A stretch of DNA of 64,000 nucleotides from Hyperoodon ampullatus (taxonomy: Eukaryota > Chordata > Mammalia > Artiodactyla > Ziphiidae). Within the stretch, counting starts at the first letter, position 1. The number at the start of each line of letters is the position of its first letter. Below are positions 24,006 to 36,782 of this stretch, in pieces. A program made the position numbers and the translations under genes. A model generated the notes under the pieces. That model was not told where the DNA came from and searched no databases. It saw only the letters and a program-made list of their open reading frames with translations. Where the stretch lies: NCBI GenBank assembly GCA_949752795.1, contig OX457057.1, forward strand, positions 103,877,513 to 103,941,512, given 5' to 3'.

Positions 24006-26227
24006 TGAACACTGTACCCATATTTTCAACCTCAAAAATTGGGGCATGGAATTTTCATGACACCTCCAGATATGGGGTATTCTGAGAAACAGATGTAAAT
24101 TCTAAACAGTTAGCATTCTTTAAATGTTTCAGTGATTTCCAGGGACAGCAGTAGAGAATATTTGAAATCACAATGCAATTAAGAATTCAGGTTGGGTGGT
24201 CATTTAGCCTTGATTGCAAGGTTCTTAGGCCTCTGTCTTAAGAGTCTCAGACCTTAAGCTATTGAACATCTGGGTGACAAAGGACAAATGCACAGGTAAG
24301 GAAAACTAAAAATACAATACTGTAAGTACCAAATAAGTGAAGAAGTAATTGAGAAGAGAAATACAGAGGAGATATGACCTGAGCTGGGCTTTAAGGTCAT
24401 TGTTACAGAGGTGTGCCAGCTCACACCTAAATGTGCCCATGTGGAAACACCCCAACTCCAGTCCCCGCTGATGGAACTGGACCCTTGTCTACCAGCCAAG
24501 GTTGACCGACCTGACTGGAGAAAGCTGATGCAAGGGCAGTTCTTCCTTGAGCAAGCTGAGATCTATGACTTGGACCAGCATAAAAAGATAAGCTATGTCA
24601 GTTAGATTCCCTTCTGGAATCTGAAATTGGGAAACCAAAATGGGAGATCTGGCAACACAGGCAGTTGCTAAAAGACTTGCCTCAGGCGTTAGCTTCAGGT
24701 AAAGATGGGGCTGGAAAGTTCAGGGCAAGTCAGAGCCGTGTGTAAGCCAAAATTATGAGGAAATAGAAATAAGGAGCAGACAGAACCATCTGTCAGTAAA
24801 GGAGCCAGCACTCAAGGTAAGTGGCAACCGCAAAGGAAAACAGAAACCTTGCCCCGGGACAAGAGAAGTGAACCGGCTAATCCCTGAAGCCACCTTGGAA
24901 CTTAAAGTCTTGTCATCTGCAGTCCAAATCTATGTTGTAACCTTACAGCCACTTCTTAACCTTCTTTTCCTGACGATTCGTTTGAATGCCATTCCTTGCA
25001 ACCTGAGAGCTAAACTGAAATAGATTCAACCAAGCAGAGTGGAGGGGAAGAGAATTCCAGGAGCCCAGGTCAGTATGGATGGTGCACAAAGATTGAATGT
25101 CTCACGGACTACTCAGGGAAGGGTGGAAAGGGATTTTATTTTCTTAGGTGGGAGATGACAGTGACTAGAACATCTTCAATTTTAAATAAGCAAAATTGGT
25201 ATCTGGCAAATGAATGAATGCATGAATGTAGGTTAAGGCCAGAAAGTACACAACTTGGAACAACAGGATCAGGACTTTAGACTTGATACCATCAGCATTA
25301 GGAAACCTCAGCAGTTTGGAACAGGAAAAAGACACCATTGGTATGGTGTTTGAAAAATCTTGAAGGTCTTGGAAGACATTCCATTTGCCAACATTGAAGC
25401 ATGCTTGTCCCAGTCCCGCCATGATGGTTTGAACATGTATGGGTAACGTTTGGCTGAGAGCAGAACAGGAAAGCAGCCAGTGGCTGGGAAGCAGCACTAC
25501 TGATTAGGATGGCCTGAGGGAGACTTCCACTCAGACAGCCTAGAAGCTAGGAAAGAGAGCCAAAGACCTCGGGCCTGGCACACAGCTGCACAAAATGCTG
25601 CACCTCTTTCTAACGGACTGGCAATAGCTATAAGATCAGTGAATGTCACCTCCATGTGCAAACCTATGCATGCTCAATTCTAAATGGGCCCATTATGACA
25701 AGGACTGCCAGGCCCCCGTGGACTTCCACGTAGAACCCAGATGTCAGCTGTCTCCTCATCCTCTCAACCAGCTGCTTGCAGCAGCAGTCTGTTTCACATT
25801 ACGCCAACATGAGCTCAGATCTCAGCAACTCTTTAAGTGCACCAGCCCCTCCCCAAATCTATTCACATCACATTAATGAACAGTGGAGAATCTCCTGACA
25901 GTTTCGTGAGGGAATATATATTGCACACCCCATAGCAAACAATTAAAAAGAAGAAACAAACAACCAGACTTGAAAAGCCCTCCTTTGCTGGACAACCACC
26001 GGGGGTCTCTTTTTCAGCCCATCCCCCTGGTCTAATCTCCTGGATCCTCTTTCTCCTTCCCAGATTCCTCCTGCTCTGTTATGCAAGGTCATTCTGTCCT
26101 GACCTAGCTGCCATTCCCAAATTTGCATACCCAAGTCCAAAACACAGCTCAGATGGATAACCTGTGCTCCATACAGTCACAGGACCCACCTTCCTTGAAA
26201 TGACAACTGAGGTTATAAACAAAGCGA
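24006..26227. other. mostly unique DNA, no gene confirmed
   Basis: Two good donor-like sites occur (24287/24288 and 24817/24818) but without convincing acceptors. A 64-codon plus-strand ORF at 24411-24605 has mixed composition and no recognisable domain. No clear repeat. Confidence 0.35.
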
Positions 26228-26235
26228 TTGTTGTT

Positions 26236-26238
<3 letters not shown>

Positions 26239-26271
<33 letters not shown>

Positions 26272-26273
26272 AG
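26239..26273. repeat. (CA)n / (CG) microsatellite
   Basis: Alternating purine-pyrimidine tract 'cacgcgcgcgcacacacaca', potentially Z-DNA forming. Confidence 0.95.
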
Positions 26274-26448
26274 CAATAAGCATACAGATTAGTAGTTTCC
26301 AAAATGGAACCAGCTGTGTTTCCTTGGCCCCATCACTTTGCCCTCTGGGCTTTTGTTTCTTACTCTTTAATCTAAGAGGCATAGGTGGGACAGTCTGGGT
26401 GAATCCCATATGCAGCCCAGCTCTCTCCATTAAGAGTAAAGTGAAGAC

Positions 26449-28820
26449 TTTCAAGATGGCGGAGGAGTAAGACGTGGAGAACACCTTCCCTCCCACAAAT
26501 ACATCAGAAATATATCTACATGCAGAACAACTCCTACTGAACACCTATTGAATGCTGGCAGAAGACCTCAGACTTCCCAAAAGGCAAGGAAATCCCCACA
26601 TACCTGGGTAGGGCAAAACAAAAACACAAAGACAAAAGAATAGGGACGGCACCTGCACCAGTGGGAGGGAGCTGTGAAAGAGGAAAGGTTTCCACACGCC
26701 AGGAAGCCCCTTCGCGGGCGGAGACTGCGGGTGGCGGACGGGGAAAGCTTCGGAGCCACGGAAGAGAGCACAGCAACAGGGGTTTGGAGGGCAAAGTGGA
26801 GAGATTCCCTCACAGAGGATTGGTGCTGATGAGGACTCACCAGCCTGAGGGGCTTGTCTGCTTACAGGCCAGGGCGGGTGGGGGCAGGGAGCTGAGGCTC
26901 AGGCTTCGGAGGTCAGATCCCAGAGAGAGGACTGGGGTTGGCTGTGTGAACACAGCCTGAAGGGGGCTAGTGCACCACAGCTAACCGGGAGGGAGTCCAG
27001 GAAAAAGTATGGAACTGGCTAAGAGGCAAGAGACCATTGTTTCGGGGTGTGCAAGGACGGGATTCAGAGCACCGCCTAAATGAGCTCCAGAGACAGGCGC
27101 GAGCCGCGGCTATCAACGCGGACACCAGAGACGGGCATGAAATGCTAAGGCTGCTGCCGCAGCCACCAAGAAGCGTGTGTGCAAGTACAGGTTACTGTCC
27201 ACACCTCCCCTCCCAGGAGCCTGTGCAGCCCGCCACTGCTAGGGTCCTGTGATCCAGGGACAACTTACCCGGGAGAATACACGGCACACCTCAGGCTGTT
27301 GCAATGTCACGCTGGCCTCTACCACCGCAGGCTCGCCCTGCACTCTGTACCCCTCGCTCCCCCCACCCTGAGTGAGCCAGAACCCCCTAATCAGCTGCAA
27401 CTTTAACCCCGCGCTGTCTGAGCGAAGAACAGACACCCTCAGGCAACCTACATGCAGAGGTGGGGCCATAATCCAAAGCTGAACCTCAGGAGCTGTGCGA
27501 ACAAAGAAGAGAAAGGGATATTTCTCCCAGTAGCCTCAGGAGCAGCGGATTAAATCTCCACGATCAACTTGATGTACGCTGCATCTCTGGAATACCTGAA
27601 TAAACAACGAATCATCCCCAAATTGAGGCAGTGGACTTTGGGAGCAAATGTAGACTTGGGGTTTGCTTTCTGCATCTAATTTGTTTCTGTTTTTATGTTT
27701 ATCTTAGTTTAGTATTTAGAGTTTATTATCGTTGGTAGATTTGTTTATTGATTTGGTTGCTCTCTTCCTTTTTTTTATATATAGATATATGTATTTTTTC
27801 CTTTTTATCTTTTTGTGAGTGTGTATGTGTATGCTTCTTTGTGTGATTTTCTCTGTATAACTTTCCTTTTACCATTTGTCCTAGGGTTCTCTCTGTCCAC
27901 TGTTTTTTGTTTTTTTTTTTTAATAGTTTTTAGCACTTGTTATCATTGGTGGATTTGAGTTTTGGTTTGGTTGCTCTCTTCTTTCTTTCTTTCTTTCCTA
28001 TTTTTATTCCTTTTAAATTTTTTTATTCTTAATCATTTTTTTTTTCCTTTTTAGCGGTACACGGGCCTCTCACTGTTGTGGCCTCTCCCGTTGCGGAGCA
28101 CAGGCTCCAGACGCGCAGGCTCAGTGGCCATGGCTCACAGGCCCAGCCGCTCCGTGGCATGTGGGATCTTCCTGGACCAGGGCACGATCCCATGTGCCCT
28201 GCATCGGCAGGCAGACTCTCAACCACTGCGCCACCAGGGAAGCCATTTTTTTATTTTAATAACTTTATTTAATTTATTTTTTTCTTTCTTTCCTTCTTTT
28301 TTTCTCCCTTTTCATCAGAGCCGTGTGGCTGGCAGGGTCTTGGTGCTCTGACCAGGTGTCAGGCCTGTACCTCTGAGGTGCGAAAGCTGAGTTCAGGACA
28401 TTGGCCCACCAGAGACCGCCCAGCTCCACATAATATCAGTTAGCGGCAGCTCTCCCAGAGATCTCCATCTCACCACAAACCCAGCTCCACTCAACAACCA
28501 GCAAGCTACAGTGTTGGACACCCTATGCCAAACAACTAGCAAGACAGGAACACAACCCCACCCCTTAGCAGAGAGGCTGCCTAAAATCATAATAAAGTCA
28601 TAGACACCCCAAAACACACCACCAGATGTGGTCCTGCCCACCAGAAAGACAAGATCCAGCCTCATCCACCAGAACACAGGCACCAGTCCCCTCCACCAGG
28701 AAGCCTACACAACCCACTGAGCAACCTTAGCCATGGGGGGCACAGACCAAAAACAACAGGAACTATGAACCTGCAGCCTGCCTGCAAAAAGGAGACACCA
28801 AACACAGTAAGTTAAGCAAA
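26449..28820 (+). promoter_or_regulatory. L1 5' UTR with YY1-like site and CpG-rich segment
   Basis: The first bases contain 'aagatggcgg', the YY1-type motif that positions transcription start in primate L1. The segment from about 26660 to 27450 is the richest in G+C and CpG in the window. The 3' part is T-rich and interrupted by a SINE. Promoter activity is inferred from the family; the copy is old. Confidence 0.55.
28041..28244 (-). mobile_element. CHR-type SINE, antisense, in the L1 5' region
   Basis: Antisense SINE with a T-rich tail at its left and 'ccaccagggaagcc' at its right. 'catttttt' occurs on both sides as a likely target duplication. It postdates the L1. Confidence 0.95.
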
Positions 28821-29700
28821 ATGAGAAGACAGAGAAACACACAGAAGATGAAGGAGCAAGGCAAAAACCCACCAGACCAAACAAATGAAGAGGAAATAAG
28901 CAGTCTACCTGAAAGAGAATTCAGAGTAATGATAGTAAAGATGATCCAAAATCTTGGAACTAGAATGGAGAGAATACAAGAAACGTTTAACAAGGACCTA
29001 TAAGAATTAAAGAGCAAACAAACAATGATGAACAACACAATAAATGAAATTTAAAATTCTCTAGAAGGAATCCATAGCAGAATGAGGCAGAAGAACAGGT
29101 AAGTGACCTAAAATAGTGGAAATAACTACTGCAGAGCAGAATAAAGAAAAAAGGATGAAAAGAATTGAGGACAGTCTCAGAGACCTCTGGGACAACATTA
29201 AAGGCACCAACATTCGAATTATAGGGGTCTCAGAAAAAGAAGAGAAAAATAAAGGGACTGAGAAAATATTTGAAGAAATTATAGTTGAAAACTTCCCTAA
29301 TATGGGAAAGGAAATAGTCAATCAAGTCCAGGAAGTGCAGAGAGTCCCATACAGGATAAATTCAAGGAGAAACACACCAAGACACATATTAATCAAACTA
29401 TCCAAAATTAAATACAAAGAAAAAATATTAAAAGTAGCAAGGGAAAAGCAGCAAATAACATACAAGGGAATGCCCATAAGGTTAACAGCTGATCTTTCAG
29501 CAGAAACTCTGCAAGCCAGAAGGGAGTGGTAGGACATATTTAAAGTGATGAAAGGGAAAAACCTACAACCAAGATTACCCAGCAAGGATCTCATTCAGAT
29601 TTAACGGAGAAATTAAAATATTTACAGACAAGCAAAAGCTAAGAGAATTCAGCACCACCAAATCAGCATTACAGCAAATGCTAAAGGAACTTGTCTAGGC
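28821..29700 (+). pseudogene. L1 ORF1 remnant
   Basis: Degraded ORF1, the RNA-binding chaperone of L1. The N-terminal frame opens with 'MRRQRNTQKMKEQGK' and closes after 60 codons. The central frame 29116-29532 holds the coiled-coil end, RRM and start of the C-terminal domain, with 'NIRIIGVSEKEEKNKGTEK' and 'IRLTADLSAETLQARREW'. An in-frame TAG follows directly after that last tryptophan, and the C-terminal domain continues with further stops. Several frameshifts separate the pieces. Confidence 0.85.
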
Positions 29701-29757
29701 AGGAAACACAAGAGAAGGAAAAGACCTACAATAACTAACCCAAAACAATTAAGAAAA

Positions 29758-32700
29758 TGTGAATAGGAACATACATATCAATAACTACCTTAAATGTAAA
29801 TGGATTAAATGCTCCAACCAAAAGATATAGACTGGCTGAATGGATACCAAAACAAGACCCATATATATTCTGTCTACAAGAGACCCACTTCAGACCTAGG
29901 GACACAAACAGACTGAAAGTGAGTGGATGGAAAAAGATATTCCATGCAAATGAAGATCAAAAGAAAGCTGGAGTAGCAATTCTCATATCAGATAAAATAG
30001 ACTTAAAAAAAGACTATTATAAGAGACAAAGAAGGACACTACATAATGATCAAGGGATCAATCCAAGAAGAAGATATAACAGTGTAAATATTTATGCACC
30101 CAACACAGGAGCACCTCAATACATAAGGCAAATGCTAAGTGCCATACAAGGGGAAATCAACAGTAACACAGTCATAGTAGGGGACTTTAACACCCCACTG
30201 TCACCATTGGACAGATCAACCAAAATGAAAATAAATAAGGAAACAAGCTTTAAATGATACATTAAACAAGATGGACTTAATTGATATTTATAGGACATTC
30301 CACCCAAAAACAACAGAATACACTTTCTTCTCAAGTGCTCATGGAACATTCTACAGAATAGATCATATCTTGGGTCACAAATCAAGCCTTGGTAAATTTT
30401 AGAAAATTGAAATTGTATCAAGTATCTTTTCTGACCACAATGTTCTGAGACTAGATATCAATTACAGGGAAAAAAATGTGTAAAAAATAAAAACACATGG
30501 AGGCTAAACAATACACTACTAAATAACAAAGAGATCACTGAGGAAATCAAAGAGGAAATCAAAAAATACCTAGAAACAAATGACAATGAAAACACAATGG
30601 CCCAAAACCTGTGGGATGCAGCAAAAGCAGTTCTAAGAGGGAAGTTTATAGCAATACAATCCTACCAAGAAACAAGATAAATCTCAAATAAACAACCTAA
30701 CCTTACACCTAAAGCAATTAGAGAAAGAAGAACAAAAAAAACCCAAGTTAGCAGAAGGAAAGAAAACATAAAGATCAGATCAGAAATAGATAAAAAAGAA
30801 ATGAAGGAAACAATAGCAAAGATCAATAAAACTAAAAGCTGGTTCTTTGAGAAGATAAACAAAATTGATAAACTATTAGCCAGAGTCATCAAGAAAAAAA
30901 GGGAGAAGACTCAAATCAATAGAATTGGAAATGAAAAAGGGGAAGTAACAACTGACACTGCAGAAATACAAAGGATCATGAGAGATTACTACAAGCAACT
31001 CTATGCCAATAAAATGGACAACCTGGAAGAAATGGACAAGTTCTTAGAAAAGCACAACCTTCCGCGACTGAACCAGGAAGAAATAGAAAATATAAACAGA
31101 CCAATCACAAGCATTGAAATTGAAAATGTGATTTAAAATCTTCCAACAAACAAAAGCCCAGGTCCAGATGGCTTCACAGGCGAATTTTATCAAACATTTA
31201 GAGAAGAGCTAACACCTATCCTTCTCAAACTCTTCCAAAATACAGCAGAGGGAGGAACTCCCAAACTCCCAAATTCATTCTATGAGGCCACCATCACCCT
31301 GATACCAAAACCAGACAAAGATGTCACAAAGAAAGAAAACTACAGGCCAATATCACTGATGAACATAGATGCAAAAATCCTCTACAAAATGCTAGCAAAC
31401 AGAATCCAACAGCACATTAAAAGGATCATACACCATGATCAAGTGGGATTTATCCCAGGAATGCAAGGATTCTTCAATATACACAAATGTGATACACCAT
31501 ATTAACAAATTGAAGGATAAAAACCATATGATCATCTTAATAGATGCAGGAAAAGCTTCTGACAAAATTCAACACCCATTTATGATAAAAACTCTCCAGA
31601 AAGTAGGCAGAGAGGGAATTTACCTCATGATAATAAAGGCCATATATGACAAACCCACAGCCAACATCATTCTCAATGGTGAAAAACTGAAACCATTTCC
31701 ACTAAGATCAGGAGCAAGACAAGGTTGCCCACTCTCACCACTATTATTCAACATAGTTTTGGAAGTTTTAGCCACAGCAATCAGAGATGAAAAAGAAATA
31801 AATGGAATCCAAATAAGAAAAAGACGATACAAACAGATGGAGTGATATACCATGTTCTTGGATTGGAAGAATCAACATTGTGAAAATGACTATACTACCC
31901 AAAGCAATCTACAGATTCAATGCAATCCCTATCAAACTACCAATGGCATTTTTCACAGAACTAGAACAAAAAATTTCAAAATTTGTATGGAAACACAAAA
32001 GACCCCGAATGGCCAAAGCAATCTTGAGAAAGAAAAATGGAGCTGGAGCAATCAGGCTCCCAGACTCAGACTGTACTGCAAAGCTACAGAAATCAAGACA
32101 GTATGGTACTGGCACAGAAACAGAAATATAGATCAATGGAACAGGATAGAAAGCCCAGAGATAAACCCCCGCACATATGGTCACCTTCTTTTTGATAAAG
32201 GAGGCAAGAACATACAATGGAGAAAAGACAGCCTCTTCAATAAGTAGTGCTGGGAAAACTGGACAGCTACATATAAAAGAATGAAATTAGAAGACTCCCA
32301 GACACTGTACACAAAAATCAATTCAAAGTGGATTAAAGACCTAAATGTAAGGCCAGACACTATAAAACTCTTAGAGGAAAACTTAGAATACTCTATGACA
32401 TAAATCACAGCAAGATCCTTTTTTACCCACCTCCTAGAGAAATTGAAATAAAAACCAAAAGAAACGAATGGGACCTAATGTAACTTAAAAGCTTTTGCAC
32501 AGCAAAGGAAGCTATAAACAAGACAAAAAGACAGCCCTCAGAATGGGAGAAAATATTTGCAAATGAAGCAAGTGAGAAAGGATTAATCTCCAAAATATAT
32601 AAGCAGCTCATGCAGCTCAATATTAAAAAAACAAACAACCCAATCCAAAAATGGGCAGAAGACCTAAATAGACATTTCTCCAAAGAAGATATACAGATTG

Positions 32701-33245
32701 CCAGCAAACACATGAAAGGATTCTCAACACCACTAATCATTAGAGAAATGCAAATCAAAACTACAGTGAGGTATCATCTCACACCAGTCAAAATGGCCAT
32801 CATCAAAAAATCTAGAAACAATAAATGCTGGAGAGGGTGTGGAGAAAAGGGAACCCTCTTGCACTGTTGATGGGAATGTAAATTGATACAGCCACTATGG
32901 AGAACAGTGTGGAGGTTCCTTAAAAAACTAAAAATAGAACTACCATATGACCCAGCAATCCCACTACTGGGCATATACCATGAGAAAACCATAATTCAAA
33001 AAGAGTCATGTACCACAATGTTCATTGCAGCTCTATTTACAATAGCCAGGACATGGAAGCAACCTAAGTGTCCATCGACAGATGAATGGATAAAGAAGAT
33101 GTGGCACATATACACAATGGAATATTACTCAGCCATAAAAAGAAATGAAATTGAGTTACTTGTCGTGAGGTGGATGGACCTAGAGTCTGTCATACAGGGT
33201 GAAGTAAGTCAGAAAGAGAAAACAAATACCGTATCCTAAGACATA
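29758..33245 (+). pseudogene. L1 ORF2 remnant (endonuclease / reverse transcriptase)
   Basis: Degraded ORF2. Endonuclease motifs are readable in pieces: 'LQETHFRP' near 29877, 'SVNIYAPNTGA' near 30083, 'VIVGDFNT' near 30174 and 'FSDHN' near 30429. The reverse-transcriptase block 31435-31845 shows '[18 protein letters not shown]'. The text then jumps near 31822 from 'gaatccaaataagaaaaag' to 'gatacaaacagatggagtg', so the segment that carries the catalytic Asp-Asp (FADD) motif in the family is missing. The C-terminal part ends with 'MEYYSAIKRNEIE' near 33150. Many stops and frameshifts; no activity expected. Confidence 0.9.
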
Positions 33246-33645
33246 TATATGGAATCTAAAAAAAAAAAAAAAGGGTCTGAAGAAACTATGGGCAGGACAA
33301 GAATAATGACGCAGATGTAGAGAATGGACTTGAGGACACGGGGAGGGGCAAGGGAAAGCTGGGATGAAGTGAGAGAGTGGCATTGACCTATATACACTAC
33401 CAAATGTAAAATAGATAGCTAGTGGGAAGCAGCCACATAGCACAGGGAGATCAGCTCGGTGCTTTGTGATCAAGTAGAGGGGTGGGATAGGGAGGGTGGG
33501 AGGGAGACGCAAGAGGGAGGAGATATGGGGACATATGTATATGTATAACTGATTCACTTTGTTATAAAGCAGAAACTAACACACCATTGTAAAGCAATTA
33601 TACTCTAATAAAGATGTTAAAAAAAAGAGTAATATGAAAAGACAG

Positions 33646-34739
33646 TGGGAAGTGAAGAAGCCAGCTATATAAACTCTATGTGTTGGGGGAGGAGGAGGTG
33701 GATAGTGGGAGGGGAGGAGAAAGGATAGGAAAGATGGGGGCAGGCAGGGTCGCAGTGGCAGGGTGAGTGTAGGGCTGCTCCCTCCAGCAGGCACGATGCA
33801 GCCCAAATGCAGGGCACGGAGGAGAAATGGCTTTGTCTCGGCGGCCGCCTACCCTCTGACTGCATTAAGCCTCACGCTTGGCCCACGATGACTTTTTGAT
33901 GAAGGAGATGCAGCATCCTACAGGGGCCAACAGTCTCAGGGAAGAGAAGAGCTCAGCAGAAAGTGCACCCAGCTTTCCAATATGCTCTTCTCTCATCAGC
34001 TTTCTTTTTCAAGTGCATTTTCTGGATGCTATTTTCCTTCTAAGCTATCTGTAACTTCTCAGTAAGCAAGAAGTTGGGGGCGGGGAATCCAACAACAGTG
34101 ACAGCCAAGTGGCCAGTTTCTGTGGGAACACCTATGGATGTCTACTGTACTGGGCAAGAAGAGAACAAAGTCGCTTTTATCTCCAGCTTTCCAAAAGCCT
34201 TTGTGTGCTTTAGAAGCTGGTTATTATTGCATTATTAAAGCCCCAGTGAGCCGAGCCAAGGCATGGATACGCTAGAGCTGTCCCAGGCAGCTTCAGCTAG
34301 TTCAGAGTTCTCATCCTGTGACCTAACCTGACTCCGGGCTTGCCATCCAGCGCATCCCAGTGAAGGGGGAGCAGGAAGGAGAGGCCAGGCCTTTAGAGAA
34401 GGTGCCTCGGGGCTTCCAACCAAACTGGTCTGTTCGGTTCCCAGGAATCATTTTGAGCATAGTCCATTTTGCCAATATTGTGTTTCTTAAAGCACCAGCA
34501 GTGTAAACTGGGGGGAGAAACTGTTGCATAAGGACATACATATCTCAAACCAGATTTTCCTGGGTTTCAGCCAGCAGGTTGTGCGGGGAAGGCTGGGAGG
34601 ACGTAGTGTTCAGGTTTGTGTGTCACTGGGGTCTGGGGATGAGGGTTATGGTGAGGACAGGCTGGGGCATAGTTTGCTGAGCACAGATTTGCTCCAGTTT
34701 GTTGCAGATTGCTAATCACAACACCTATGAGCTTTGTCA
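33646..34739. other. unique stretch right of the L1, no gene seen
   Basis: G-rich at first (33680-33780), then ordinary. ORFs here lack domains and splice context. Confidence 0.35.
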
Positions 34740-34830
34740 TCCGTCCCAACCCCTACTTTCGCAGAGGAGAGGAAGCCCAAAGAGGCAAGGTGACTTGTCC
34801 AAGGTTGCACAGTGAATCGGTGTCCTCCTG
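34740..34830 (-). repeat. MIR fragment, antisense
   Basis: 'aaagaggcaaggtgacttg' then 'tccaaggttgcacagtgaa'. Confidence 0.7.
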
Positions 34831-35500
34831 AGCTCTCCACAGCCTGGACACGTGCTGAGCATGTGTGGTGTTCATGCTCCAGACCTGCAGGTACAGGTGC
34901 CCTTTCAGTGGCAGTGCCAGTTTCACATTTCACGTTAGTGTTTGGGCAGAGAAGCCCCCAGAAAGCACAGACTGTCCATTTCACTGGGCCTTGTATAGCA
35001 AGCAGCAAGGCTCAGGCACAGGTAGGAGCTTATGTTTCTGGACAAACCCTGAAAAAAGATCAACGTCACATCCTCCAACCAGCTCCAGTGTGCTTATTCT
35101 CAAGTAAATGTGGCAAAGCAGTCCAGCTGGAGAGGCTGCAGAATGACAGAACAGCAGAGGGCTGCCATGGATGGTTGTGCAGACCACGCACTCCACAAAG
35201 GGCCTGGATGAGGGGCTGAGCAGTGGCCAAAATCCAGCCTGCCTTCCACTAACTGGGCCCTACCCTGGTACAGTGCTCCTAATCTTTCCCGTCTCACGAA
35301 GACTTCCCCTTTGAGTAGGAAAGCTTCCCTCTCTGCCGGCCCTTCTTCTATCCTTCCCTTCTACCTCATTCCTATTCACTAAAGGTTTCACTTTCTTTGT
35401 TTTTAATTTATGTTTTTCAGATTCACTTGTTAAGCTGTAATCACCAAACTAGTGATGAGCCCTGCTCACACTGCACTGTTTGAAACCACTGAGCCCATCT
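34831..35500. other. unique stretch with overlapping chance ORFs
   Basis: Three ORFs of 80-135 codons overlap on both strands. A donor-like 'cacag|gtagga' lies at 35021/35022 after an acceptor-like 'atttcacgttag', but no frame stands out. Confidence 0.3.
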
Positions 35501-35504
35501 TCAG

Positions 35505-35728
35505 GCTGCCTGTTCCACCTTCCGGACATGGTCTTCCCATGGTGCATCTGACTACCTCTGTTCGTGTGCTGCTTCCTCCAAGAAGCCTTCCCTGACCATT
35601 TCCTTTTCCCCCACACATCTCACCTCAGGAGTGAGGTCTATCACCCACAACTTCCTAGGTACAACCTTGGGGAGCTTTCGATACATTGTGGAATGATCTA
35701 TTAATAAGTTCATCTTCTCCTTAGATCT
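35505..35728 (+). repeat. L2 3' part, left half
   Basis: 'ctcacctcaggagtgaggtc' and 'gaagccttccctgaccattt' are sense L2. The element is split by a hAT insertion. Confidence 0.75.
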
Positions 35729-36042
35729 GCCCTGTCCGATATGGTAGCCACCAGCCATATGTGGCTATTGAGTACTTAAACTGGGTCTGATCTGAATGGA
35801 GATGTCTTGTAAGCTACATACCACATGTGAAATGCTTAGTATGAAAAAACTAACCTAAAATATATCATTGATAATTTTTATATCGATTACATGTTGAAAT
35901 GACAATATGCTAGATAAATTGGGTTAAATTAAATGGCTGATTAAAATTAATTTCACCTGTTTCTTTTTACTTTTTAACGGGGCTACTAGAAAAATTTTAA
36001 TTACCTATGTGGCTTGCATTATATTTCTGTTGGACAGCACTG
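35729..36042 (-). mobile_element. non-autonomous hAT element inserted into L2
   Basis: Terminal inverted repeats 'tgccctgtccgatatgg' and, in reverse, 'cagtgctgtccaacag'. The host bases 'cttagatc' and 'cttagact' next to the ends are consistent with the 8-bp duplication that hAT elements make. Resembles mammalian Charlie-type MER elements; subfamily not assigned. Confidence 0.75.
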
Positions 36043-36285
36043 CTTAGACTGTAAACCTCTCTAGGTCAGGGACCCTGTCTTACTTATCTTTGTACCCCCA
36101 GCACCTAATGCAGACACACATTTGGATGTTGAGAAAGTAGCAATACAGTTGTCACCTTGTATTGTCACTGTCACTGCCTACCTGTCTATCTCTACCACGA
36201 TGCTTTGTGTGCCCTGAGCACAGAGACCGTGCCCCACCTAGCACAGCGTTCGACAAGAGGCAGATGCAGAAGAAATGTTGAAGAA
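36043..36285 (+). repeat. L2 3' part, right half
   Basis: Continues with 'aggtcagggaccctgtctta' and 'cccccagcacctaatgcaga'. A further L2 tail-like 'cctagcacagcgttcgac' follows, so two L2 tails may be joined here. Confidence 0.65.
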
Positions 36286-36680
36286 TAAGGTAAAGGAAGT
36301 ATTTTATCTAAATATGTAAGAAGGGTTTCTTTTCATTTAATCTTGCTGTCTCATTCCACTTGGGGACCACAGACAGGATACGGCAACTTTGTAGGTGGGA
36401 AAGAGCCTGGTAGCTGCAACATCCTGACTGGATCTTTCTGAGTTAAGACAGGGGAAGTGAGCAGAGGAGGAGCTGGCACAGCCAGTGGGAGAGGAGCTGC
36501 ACCCTATAGCCAGCCCAGTGGTCTGTTAGATGAGGGGCAAACGTCTTAAAAGTCAAGGATTAGAAAAACCATTCTGGGTGATGCAAATAAACAGAGGACA
36601 AAGGTCATGGAATATAGAGACTAACTTTCACGACCACATCATTTAATAGCTTAGCCTGTCCTCTTAGGTACTGACCAGTG
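36286..36680. other. unique stretch, no feature seen
   Basis: Nothing recognisable. Confidence 0.35.
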
Positions 36681-36750
36681 GATGGTAAATTTTAAAAATC
36701 TTTACATATTTTTTGGCTATAGAAATAAAGCTGGCTCACCGTAAAAAAAA

Positions 36751-36782
<32 letters not shown>

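Larger units (their letters stand above)
26449..33624 (+). mobile_element. near full-length L1 retrotransposon, inactive
   Basis: Runs from a 5' end carrying the YY1-type motif 'caagatggcggaggagtaag', through a GC- and CpG-rich 5' UTR, degraded ORF1 and ORF2, to a 3' UTR ending 'ctaataaagatgttaaaaaa'. Imperfect direct repeats flank it: 'aagagtaaagtgaagac' on the left and 'aagagtaatatgaaaagac' on the right. A CHR SINE sits in the 5' region. Frameshifts, stops and an internal deletion in ORF2 make it dead. The sequence is of the cetartiodactyl L1 type. Confidence 0.9.
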
